Shown: in pieces, positions 57,697 to 64,000 of the stretch
Layout of the letters: every line of letters starts with the position of its first letter
Numbering within the stretch: position 1 is the stretch's first letter
From: Chromatiaceae bacterium
GTDB lineage: Bacteria > Pseudomonadota > Gammaproteobacteria > Chromatiales > Chromatiaceae
NCBI GenBank assembly: GCA_007693535.1
Contig: REDK01000116.1
Location: forward strand, 1 to 64,000
DNA length: 64,000 bases
Direction: 5' to 3'
Notes under the pieces: generated by a model
Database searches by the model: none
Told to the model about the DNA's origin: nothing
The model's input: the letters and a program-made list of their open reading frames with translations, nothing else
Made by a program: the position numbers and the translations under genes

Positions 57697-57931
57697 CTAG
57701 AAAGAGCGGTTGGACGCTCGTTAGGATGCGACCCGGGCGCTGTCCAGCAAGGCACAACGAGACAGCATGGTTGTTCTATTCCAACGCGTTGTAACGAAGC
57801 TAGGCGCAGCGCGGGGCGTGCCATGGCGGCCGGAGCGGAACTCACCCGGCCGGTGCTGCGTGAAGCCTTGTGTGGTTCCAACCAGCACCGGCACGTGCAT
57901 GCACGTAGAAGCGGTCAACCGCTCTTTCTAG
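57697..57931. mobile_element. 235-bp element with perfect 16-bp inverted ends (MITE-like)
   Basis: CTAGAAAGAGCGGTTG at 57697-57712 is repeated as its exact complement at 57916-57931. The 203 bases between hold a further perfect 10-bp stem (GCCGGTGCTG near 57850 with CAGCACCGGC near 57884) and no gene. The architecture suits a non-autonomous inverted-repeat element or a large structured RNA. No transposase with matching ends is in the window. The right end creates TAGAAT (57929-57934), a possible -10 for the next gene. Confidence 0.45.
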
Positions 57932-58054
57932 AATAATAGGGTGGTCCGGCCCGGCCGGCAGGGTTGGCCTCCGGCGAGGTCCTCGCAGCACCCGGGCGAC
58001 CGCCGCCCGCGCTGTGCCCGACCGCCAAACCCAAACCCTCTGCGGAGGTGTGTC

Positions 58055-59284
58055 ATGGCCGACTTCCCATCCTTCTCTGACCTGCATGCCGGCGGCGGAC
58101 AGGCCTGGTCTTTCCCAGGCGCCGCATCCATCAGCACGCCGGCACCCGCATCCGCGGACGTCACTGGCGAGCCGCCCGCCATCCTGGTAGTTGACGACGA
58201 CCCCGCGGTGCGGCTGTGCGTAACCGAACTGCTGCGCGGCAACGGCTTTCGCGCGAGCGAGGCGGCCGACGGCGTTGCTGCCCTGGCCAGCGCCGCGCAG
58301 GCCGCGCCGGACCTAATCCTGCTCGACGTGATGCTGCCGGATATTGACGGGCTGGCCCTGTGCCGGCAGCTCAAGGGGCAGCCCGCCACTGCCACGGTGC
58401 CGGTGATCTTCCTCACCGCCCGCGGCGAGGACCAGGAAATGGTCCATGGCTTTGCCGCTGGCGGGGTGGACTACATCGTCAAGCCCTTCGATGTTGCCCT
58501 GTTGCTTGCACGGGTGCGCACGCATACCAGCCTAGCGCGGCTCTCGCGCGGGCTAGCGACGGCCCTGGCCGAGCGCACCGCCAGCCTGGAGGAGGCCAAC
58601 CGTCGCCTGCGCGCGATGAACGTCGAAATGGCCCTGATCGAGGAGCGCGAGCGCAAACGCCTGGCCCAAGAACTTCATGACAACAGCATCCAGCAATTGG
58701 TGCTGGCGCGTATCCTGTGCGATGTCGGCACCGCTCCCACCCCTGCGCGGGATGTCGGGGACGCCCAGCATGCCGACCAGCCGTATCGCCAACTGCGCGA
58801 GTTGATCGACCTCTCCCTGCAACAATTGCGCACGCTGGTATTCGAACTCAGCCCGCCGGTGTTGCGCCTGGGCGGCCTGGGTCCGGCGCTGGAATGGCTG
58901 GCCGAGACCGCCGGTGCACAATGGCAGCTACCGGTGTACGTCACCTGCAGCGGCACCAACGCCGAGCTGCCCCAGACTGCGACCCTGGTGCTGTTTCAGG
59001 GGGCGCGGGAACTGCTCATCAACTGCGCCAAGCATGCCCAGGCGAGCCGCGCCGAGATCGCGCTGCGGCAGGGGCCGAACGAGGTGACCCTGCAGGTCAG
59101 GGATGACGGTATCGGCTTCGATGCGGCAACGGTGATAGCCAGGGAGGGGGCCGGCGAGGGCGGCTTTGGTCTGCTCAGCCTGCGGGCGCGGGTGGAACTG
59201 CTCGGCGGACGGATCGAGATCGGCGGCGCCAACGGCGGCGGCCGGGTGCGTATCCTGCTTCCCCTGACCAGCCCCGACGCCTGA
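58055..59284 (+). CDS. Receiver-histidine kinase fusion (NarX/DegS-type kinase)
   Basis: The 409-aa soluble protein has an N-terminal receiver with Asp91 (LILLDVMLPDIDG) and Lys in YIVKPFD, and a coiled-coil linker. A HisKA_3 domain with His208 (RKRLAQELHDNSIQQLVLARIL) and an HATPase domain (ELLINCAKHAQASRAEI, VRDDGIGFD, GGFGLLSLRARVELLGG) follow. GCGGAGG precedes the ATG. It could receive phosphate from the Hpt domain of the upstream hybrid kinase and pass signal to the NarL-type regulator at 59784. Confidence 0.9.
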   Translation: MADFPSFSDLHAGGGQAWSFPGAASISTPAPASADVTGEPPAILVVDDDPAVRLCVTELLRGNGFRASEAADGVAALASAAQAAPDLILLDVMLPDIDGLALCRQLKGQPATATVPVIFLTARGEDQEMVHGFAAGGVDYIVKPFDVALLLARVRTHTSLARLSRGLATALAERTASLEEANRRLRAMNVEMALIEERERKRLAQELHDNSIQQLVLARILCDVGTAPTPARDVGDAQHADQPYRQLRELIDLSLQQLRTLVFELSPPVLRLGGLGPALEWLAETAGAQWQLPVYVTCSGTNAELPQTATLVLFQGARELLINCAKHAQASRAEIALRQGPNEVTLQVRDDGIGFDAATVIAREGAGEGGFGLLSLRARVELLGGRIEIGGANGGGRVRILLPLTSPDA

Positions 59285-59338
59285 GCGGTCCGGGTCGCAG
59301 TCCCGCGACCAAGTCATTTGCTTGCCGGTCAAGAATCA

Positions 59339-59505
59339 AGCGATTGCCGGAAACTTTGATGCCAGATGACGCAGGATTGGCGTTCGCCTTCAAGGGGGGC
59401 TGGCTGGAGCAGAGCCAGCGCTGTGGCCTGTGGCCGTCAATGCGACGCCGAAGGCGGGTGTCAAGACCAGGCAGATGCTATGAAAGTTGACAGAAATCGC
59501 CTCAG
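59339..59505. repeat. Long imperfect-hairpin repeat, copy 2
   Basis: This 167-bp copy matches the one at 10198-10354 in both arms; the central 30 bases differ. The ends GCGATTGCCGGAAACTTTGATGC and the complement of the right arm (GCGATTTCTGTCAACTTTCAT) are imperfect inverted repeats. An inner CGCCTTC/GAAGGCG stem is kept although the base next to it differs from copy 1, consistent with pairing. It lies between the receiver-kinase gene and the NarL-type regulator and carries no protein. Confidence 0.75.
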
Positions 59506-59783
59506 CGACCCCCCTGTCGACTGCACAGCCGTTAGTCGCCTTGCAAAGGTTCCAAACGCCCGGCGCCATCGGATTCGGGGCAGCGATGTCAGGCGCCGGC
59601 CGTCAATCGTGCCCCCGGCTCACCAGCCGGGGACAGATTTCCGCATTGCCTTGAGGTCATAGTTCCAGGTCGATGCCGGGTCGCAACCGCTGTTGCCGAC
59701 TTGGGTCCCCACAGCGGTCGCCACAGCGGCGGCAATGCCGGCCCGGCGACCAACGACTTGTAACGCAATGAGGAGACGACCGG

Positions 59784-60449
59784 ATGATCAAAGTCATACT
59801 CGCCGATGACCACCGCATGGTACGCGACGGCCTGGGCATGATCCTGGCCCGCGAGCCGGATATCGAGGTCTGCGCCTACGCCTGCGATGGCGCCGATGCC
59901 ATCACCCTAGCGCAGGCCTGGAAGCCCGATGTCGTGCTGATGGACGTCTGCATGCCAGGGATCAACGGCATCGAGGCGACCCTGCGCATCCGCAAGTTGT
60001 TGCCACGCACCCGGGTCGTGGCGCTGTCGGCCCAGGGCGAACGCCCGTTCGTGATGCAGATGGTCGAGGCCGGAGCGACCGGTTTCGTGCTTAAGGATCA
60101 GTCGGTGGAGATATTGGCCCGCGCGATCCGGGCAGTGGCGGCCGGCGATACCTGGCTGCCGGAGGTGGCAGTGACCAGCAAGCGCGCCGAGAAGCGGCTG
60201 CTGTCGCGCCGCGAGAGCGCGGTACTCGGAGAACTGGCGACCGGCAAACGGGCCCGCGAGGTGGCCGAATCCATGGGGATCAGCAGCAAGACTGTGGACA
60301 CCTACCGACGTCGCATCATGTCCAAGCTGGGGCTCTCATCCCAGGCCGAACTGCTACGTTACGCGGTGGCCCTGCATGCCGGCCGCTCGGCACTGCCGCC
60401 AGTGCAGGTCGCCGCCACAGCCGGCGGCGGAACTGCCGCGGCCTCCTGA
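59784..60449 (+). CDS. NarL/FixJ-family response regulator
   Basis: The 221-aa regulator has a receiver (VILADDHRMVRDGL, Asp54 in VLMDVCMPGING, Lys in VLKDQS) and a LuxR-type helix-turn-helix (LSRRESAVLGELATGKRAREVAESMGISSKTVDTYRRRIMSKLG). A disordered tail ends it. It is the likely output of the preceding HisKA_3 kinase, from which it is separated by 500 bases containing the repeat element. Targets are unknown; soe and sqr genes are nearby candidates. Confidence 0.93.
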   Translation: MIKVILADDHRMVRDGLGMILAREPDIEVCAYACDGADAITLAQAWKPDVVLMDVCMPGINGIEATLRIRKLLPRTRVVALSAQGERPFVMQMVEAGATGFVLKDQSVEILARAIRAVAAGDTWLPEVAVTSKRAEKRLLSRRESAVLGELATGKRAREVAESMGISSKTVDTYRRRIMSKLGLSSQAELLRYAVALHAGRSALPPVQVAATAGGGTAAAS

Positions 60450-60508
60450 CTACCCAGCCGCGCATCCATTCACGCGCCGCCGCTAGCCGCGGCCGCCGGC
60501 GCGCTTCA

Positions 60509-60730
60509 TCAATGATGCGATCGTGTCATCAACCGAAAGATCTTCAGATTAATAACGAACAGGCGGACCGCCTGCCACAGCGGGTTGACCCGCATATGCC
60601 GAGTGAAGGCAGTCGGCACCGGTGGATAGTACGCCTGCTGATAGGGCTCGCGGTTCTCTGGTCGCGTCGGCCGACTGGCCTGATCGTCGCTGGTGGGGGT
60701 ACCGGCGGGGGTATTACTCGCTGCGGACAT
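60509..60730 (-). CDS. Small conserved hypothetical protein, 73 aa
   Basis: A disordered N-terminus is followed by a well-ordered looking C-terminal segment (PYQQAYYPPVPTAFTRHMRVNPLWQAVRLFVINLKIFRLMTRSHH). That segment has a hydrophobic stretch (WQAVRLFVINLKIF) that could be a membrane-surface helix. It is encoded just downstream of the SQR-like gene on another transcript order (SQR gene 80 bases upstream in the direction of transcription). It may be a small partner, but no family is known to me. Confidence 0.6.
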   Translation of the reverse strand: MSAASNTPAGTPTSDDQASRPTRPENREPYQQAYYPPVPTAFTRHMRVNPLWQAVRLFVINLKIFRLMTRSHH

Positions 60731-60811
60731 GATGGGGATCGCGGATACAAAGCTATAAGAATTTGACGCCGAACATCCGGCCGCTTCCGGCCGGACAGCA
60801 ACGGACTCGGT

Positions 60812-62269
60812 TCAGTCGGGCAACACCGACCAGCCCGGGTTCAGGCGCGCCTGATACATGAACACATGGTGCAGGATCCATTTCATCCAATGCCCGGCTA
60901 GGCCGACCTCACCGAAGGTCAGGTTCATGTCGCGGCCGTATTCGGGAAAAGTCTCGTAGTCCGGCACCACGGGGAAGACAGTCATGGTGGCCGCGGTCCC
61001 CTTGAAGATGTGCGAACCCGTCGAAGCGACGCAGGCTGCACCCATCTCGGCCATTGAGGCGGTATGGGTGGGCGCGGTGGCGCCGGCGAGCATATCGCGG
61101 ATACTCTCGGCGACCGCCTTACCGATGGTCGCCGACGGCATGCCGGTGCGCGGCGGGGTGGGATTGATCGGCGTACCGTTAGGGCTCTGCATCGGCTTGC
61201 TGATCAGGTGCGGTGGCGCAAAGGCAATACCGATGGCGAAGATGTTCTGATACTTCGGGGTCTGATAGGTCCGCGGCCAATCGCTCTTGTGCCATTCCGC
61301 GTAGGGCTTGGGGGTATAGTCCGCATCGACCTTCATGAAGCCGTTAGGCGCGAACACCGCGCTGCTGATGTCGGTGCCGGCCTGGTCGTAAGCCTTGAGC
61401 GGCTGCCCGGCGAAGGGCGGGATCAGCATCGCGAAGTCGAACGGCTGGGTGTGCTCGCTGCCGTCGAGTAGTTCGTAATGGATCAGGCCCGGCTCGACCT
61501 TCTTCACCGCCGCGCGCACGATCCACTCCATGCCGCGCTCGACCATCAGCGATTCGGCGAAGATCTTGCCGTTGGTAACGTATCCGCCGCGCTTGATGTG
61601 CACCCCGCCCATGCCGAAGTCGCCCAACTCGTATTCGTTGCTGATCCACAGCAGCCGGGCGCGGTCGCGGACCCCGGCCTCGCGCAGGCTATGGTCGATA
61701 TTGTAGATGTATTCGAAGGCGGCGCCCTGGCAGGTGCACATGCCATGCCCGGTGCCAACGACGAAGGTCCGGCGCTCACCCTGTTTCATCGCCTGTATCG
61801 CCGCCTGCAACTGCTCGTTGGCATGGCGCGCATGATCGGGGGTGCAGACGGACATGGTGTAGCCGTCTTCAGGCCCCAAGCCCGGGGTGGCACCGAAGTT
61901 GAGCTTGGGCCCGGTGGCATTGATCAGGAAGTCGTAATCGACGGTTTCGGTCTGACCGGCGCGGTCGGCTCTGGTGTATTCGATGGTCACGAACGGGCGC
62001 TCGCTCTCGGCGCTGCCCTCGGGATGGATCGACAGCGCACGCGCCTGGCGGAAATCGACGCCGAGTTTTTTATACACCGGGGCCAGCGGGAAAGTGACCT
62101 GGCGCTCGGTCATCTCGCCGACGCCGACCCAGATATTGGATGGGATCCAGTTCCATTTCTCGTTTGGGGAGACCACGACCACGTCGTGTTCCTGCCCGAC
62201 CCATTTGCCCAGCCAGCGGGCCGCAGTATGTCCCGAGATGCCGGCACCCAGAATGAGGATACGTGCCAT
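60812..62269 (-). CDS. Sulfide:quinone oxidoreductase-family flavoprotein
   Basis: The 485-aa protein has the N-terminal FAD motif (ILILGAGISGHTAARWLG), the second dinucleotide region (TFVVGTGHGMCTCQGAAFEYIYNID) and C-terminal amphipathic helices for membrane contact (GHWMKWILHHVFMYQARL). Cysteines in SVCTPDHA, GMCTCQG and GAACVASTG are placed like the redox and FAD-linking cysteines of SQRs. It would oxidise sulfide and reduce quinone. The subtype (SqrA-F) cannot be settled by eye, and a flavocytochrome-c-like relative is the alternative. GGAGG precedes the ATG at 62269. Confidence 0.82.
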   Translation of the reverse strand: MARILILGAGISGHTAARWLGKWVGQEHDVVVVSPNEKWNWIPSNIWVGVGEMTERQVTFPLAPVYKKLGVDFRQARALSIHPEGSAESERPFVTIEYTRADRAGQTETVDYDFLINATGPKLNFGATPGLGPEDGYTMSVCTPDHARHANEQLQAAIQAMKQGERRTFVVGTGHGMCTCQGAAFEYIYNIDHSLREAGVRDRARLLWISNEYELGDFGMGGVHIKRGGYVTNGKIFAESLMVERGMEWIVRAAVKKVEPGLIHYELLDGSEHTQPFDFAMLIPPFAGQPLKAYDQAGTDISSAVFAPNGFMKVDADYTPKPYAEWHKSDWPRTYQTPKYQNIFAIGIAFAPPHLISKPMQSPNGTPINPTPPRTGMPSATIGKAVAESIRDMLAGATAPTHTASMAEMGAACVASTGSHIFKGTAATMTVFPVVPDYETFPEYGRDMNLTFGEVGLAGHWMKWILHHVFMYQARLNPGWSVLPD

Positions 62270-62338
62270 TGACAGCCTCCAGTAGTGGTTCTGTTCTGGC
62301 AACCTAACAGTTGGCCGCGGCTGAAGAAACGGCGCAGA

Positions 62339-64000
62339 TCAATGATCCGGCGCGGCGCCCGTGCTTATTGTCGGAGCGGCCAGCAGGCGCCCGGCCAGGG
62401 CCTCGCCGCTAAGCCAGGCGTCCTCGATCCGGCCCCCCCGGCACCAGTCGCCAGCGGCGCCGATGCCGAGCGCGGCGTCCCACAGGCAGTCGGTGCCAAG
62501 CGGCGCCGTGGCCAGCGCATAGCGCCAGCGATGTGCCTGCATCTCCAGCACCGGCGGCAGGTCGGTCCCTGCCTGCAGTTGCCCTGAGGGCGCCCCCACT
62601 GTCGTCTCCGGCCGCTCGCGATGCGCCGCTAGCACCGTGCCCAGCGCGGCCAGCAGGGTTGCACCAACCGTCTGCGCGGCGGCCTCCAGGTATTGGCACG
62701 ACCAGTCTGGTGCCGCATGCAGGACCCAGGCCTCCAAACTGCCCGCGCACCCGCCATGGCCCGGTTTGGCGCTGTCGCGGGCGGCCCAGCGCAACGGGCC
62801 GGTCTCCAGCAGCAGACCATCCCAGGGCAGCGCCAGCGGTTCGGCAAAGACCAGGATCACCGCCCAGCAGGGGGCGTACTCCACACAGGCGGCCGGCGCC
62901 GCCAGGCGCGGGGCGGCGCCGAGCAGTTCTGCCGCCTGCGGCGCCGGCGCGGTAATCAGCACCCGATCGAAGCTGCCCAGCCGGACCCCGGCGGTATCCG
63001 TCAGCAGCCAGCGCCCGCCGGCCCGGCGCGGCGGCGCAACCTCGGTCTGCAGGTGCAGCGTCAGCCCCTGCGCCAGGTCGCGGGCCAGCCCGCTCATGCC
63101 GCCCCGACCAACCCAGCGTTCGGCGTGGTCCTGGCCTGACGCCCCGACCGCTGCGGCAGCGGCCCGCGCCAGGGCCGCGCCATCGACGGCAGTGCCGATG
63201 TGCCCGCGCCAGGGTGCCACCGTGCCACGCTCGGCCCAGGCCAGCACGCGACGGCGGAAGCGTGGGTCGCGCGCGGTGAAATACTGCGCGCCATGATCGA
63301 CCGGCTGCGGTACGCCGGCCAGGCCGCCCGGCTGCAGCCGGCGGGTCGCGGCGCGCCCGCCGCGCCCGCGCGCCTTCTCGAACACCTGCACCGCGTGCCC
63401 GTGGTCCTGCAGGGTGCGGGCGGCGGCGAGCCCGGCCAGCCCGGCGCCGATGACGGCGATGGTAAGCCGCGGCCCGCCGCCCGCCGGGCGATCGACCTGG
63501 CGCCGGTAGGCGGCCTGATCCAGGCGCCCCGCATGCACCACGCTGGGCCGGGTGCGCAGGCGCCCGCTCACCGGCCGCTCTGGGGTGAAGGGCCGGTCGA
63601 ACAGGCCCAGGGTCCAGAGCAGCCCACCATAGGAATTCGGGTCCGAGCCATCCAGGGCGTAGCGATGGTTGAGGTCGATCAGGGTCGCCAGGGCCGCGAC
63701 CGGGGTCGGGGTCCAGTCCAGGATCGCCTTAGCCCAGGTCATGCGCAGGTTGTTGTGCAGCTCACCATGGACCAGCAGCGCGCGCTGGGCCAGGTTCCAT
63801 AGGGGGTCGTCGGTCTGTGCGCGGGCCAGGGTCTCCAGATCGTAGCAGCGCACCCGCGCATCATCGGCGTGGGCAGCGAGGGTCTCCTGCGCCCACTCCG
63901 GTAGCGCCGTCAGCGCCTCCGGGGCGGCCGTGAAGTGGCAGAAGTTGTGCGCCAGTTCGCGCCAAACCAGCAGCTCGTCCAGGAACTTCTCCGCCCCGGC
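62339..64000 (-). CDS. Class II DNA photolyase fused to FAD-dependent amine-oxidase-like protein (5' end off window)
   Basis: One continuous frame enters from the right edge. Its first part is the C-terminal FAD-binding region of a class II CPD photolyase: FLDELLVWRELAHNF, LPEWAQETL, DPLWNLAQRALLVHGELHNNLRMTWAKAILDW, YALDGSDPNSYGGLLWTLGLFDRPF, ending LDQAAYRRQV. With no stop it runs into an FAD oxidoreductase of the renalase/amine-oxidase group: IAVIGAGLAGLAAARTLQDHGHAVQVFEKARGRGGRAATRR, VDHGAQYFTARDP and a C-terminal AGDWCRGGRIEDAWLSGEALA. Photolyase repairs cyclobutane dimers with blue light. The joined oxidoreductase has no known repair role. The N-terminal photolyase domain lies outside the window. 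Confidence 0.88.
   Translation of the reverse strand, partial: AGAEKFLDELLVWRELAHNFCHFTAAPEALTALPEWAQETLAAHADDARVRCYDLETLARAQTDDPLWNLAQRALLVHGELHNNLRMTWAKAILDWTPTPVAALATLIDLNHRYALDGSDPNSYGGLLWTLGLFDRPFTPERPVSGRLRTRPSVVHAGRLDQAAYRRQVDRPAGGGPRLTIAVIGAGLAGLAAARTLQDHGHAVQVFEKARGRGGRAATRRLQPGGLAGVPQPVDHGAQYFTARDPRFRRRVLAWAERGTVAPWRGHIGTAVDGAALARAAAAAVGASGQDHAERWVGRGGMSGLARDLAQGLTLHLQTEVAPPRRAGGRWLLTDTAGVRLGSFDRVLITAPAPQAAELLGAAPRLAAPAACVEYAPCWAVILVFAEPLALPWDGLLLETGPLRWAARDSAKPGHGGCAGSLEAWVLHAAPDWSCQYLEAAAQTVGATLLAALGTVLAAHRERPETTVGAPSGQLQAGTDLPPVLEMQAHRWRYALATAPLGTDCLWDAALGIGAAGDWCRGGRIEDAWLSGEALAGRLLAAPTISTGAAPDH

Noticed and set aside
57721-57918. 65-residue minus-strand frame inside the inverted-repeat element
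   Set aside because: No ribosome site, no motif and it simply fills the structured element.
57697-57931. Integron attC site
   Set aside because: The ends do not show the RYYYAAC/GTTRRRY core sites, and neither an integrase nor a cassette array is present.

Overview
The window is a GC-rich stretch of chromosome from a gammaproteobacterium that oxidises reduced sulfur. It is most likely a purple sulfur bacterium of the Chromatiaceae or a close relative. The inference rests on gene content: ATP sulfurylase with AprM, AprB and AprA in one divergent block, a SoeABC-type sulfite dehydrogenase, an ETHE1-like sulfur dioxygenase, a sulfide:quinone-oxidoreductase-type flavoprotein, a DsrC/TusE-family protein, a sulfur-globule-protein-like secreted repeat protein, and CowN, which protects nitrogenase from CO. 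No photosynthesis, rRNA, CRISPR, phage or insertion-sequence transposase gene is visible.

Layout. 0-9 kb: uvrC, a small conserved protein, a PH-domain/periplasmic-binding-protein pair, a DsrC-like protein, a DUF302 protein, a Gly/Tyr/Pro repeat protein and a CIRCE-controlled groES-groEL operon. 9-16 kb: a TVP38 membrane protein, ibaG, phoBR, a NUDIX hydrolase, an unassigned membrane protein, a type IV pilin and pgsA. 17-25 kb: the sulfate-activation and APS region. It has cysC on the plus strand and two unassigned small proteins. On the minus strand the apparent unit is sat-aprM-aprB-aprA, then an unknown 116-aa protein, an FKBP/SlyD-like isomerase and a HIT protein. 25-31 kb: tRNA-Gly, a small secreted protein, the ilvBHC branched-chain amino acid genes, a MIF-like tautomerase and cowN. 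31-35 kb: a FemAB/GNAT-like protein, aat and bpt (N-degron aminoacyl transferases) and infA. 35-45 kb: cysM, a lone Hpt protein, pabB, tRNA-Leu, queA and an envelope operon exbB-exbD-msbA-lpxK-kdsB. 45-53 kb: a structured intergenic region, a secreted Arg/Gln-rich protein, the ETHE1-like dioxygenase, then soeA-(DUF2750)-soeB-soeC. 53-60.5 kb: signalling genes, namely a BvgS-like hybrid kinase with three periplasmic sensor modules, a response-regulator/histidine-kinase fusion and a NarL-type regulator. 60.5-64 kb: a small conserved protein, the SQR-like flavoprotein and, running off the right edge, a class II photolyase fused to an FAD oxidoreductase.

Working together. The sulfur genes describe a route from sulfide and persulfide (SQR, ETHE1-like, DsrC-like carrier, sulfur globule protein) to sulfite. 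Sulfite is then oxidised either directly at the cytoplasmic face of the membrane (SoeABC) or indirectly through APS (AprBA with the AprM anchor, then Sat making ATP). CysC can draw APS toward PAPS. The HIT and FKBP proteins downstream of aprA are candidate accessory factors, not proven ones.

The most unusual sequence-level items are: a dispersed family of long imperfect hairpin repeats (two full copies plus short relatives); a 235-bp element with perfect 16-bp inverted ends; the photolyase-oxidoreductase fusion; an aminoacyl-transferase cluster; and several structured intergenic regions that no gene explains.
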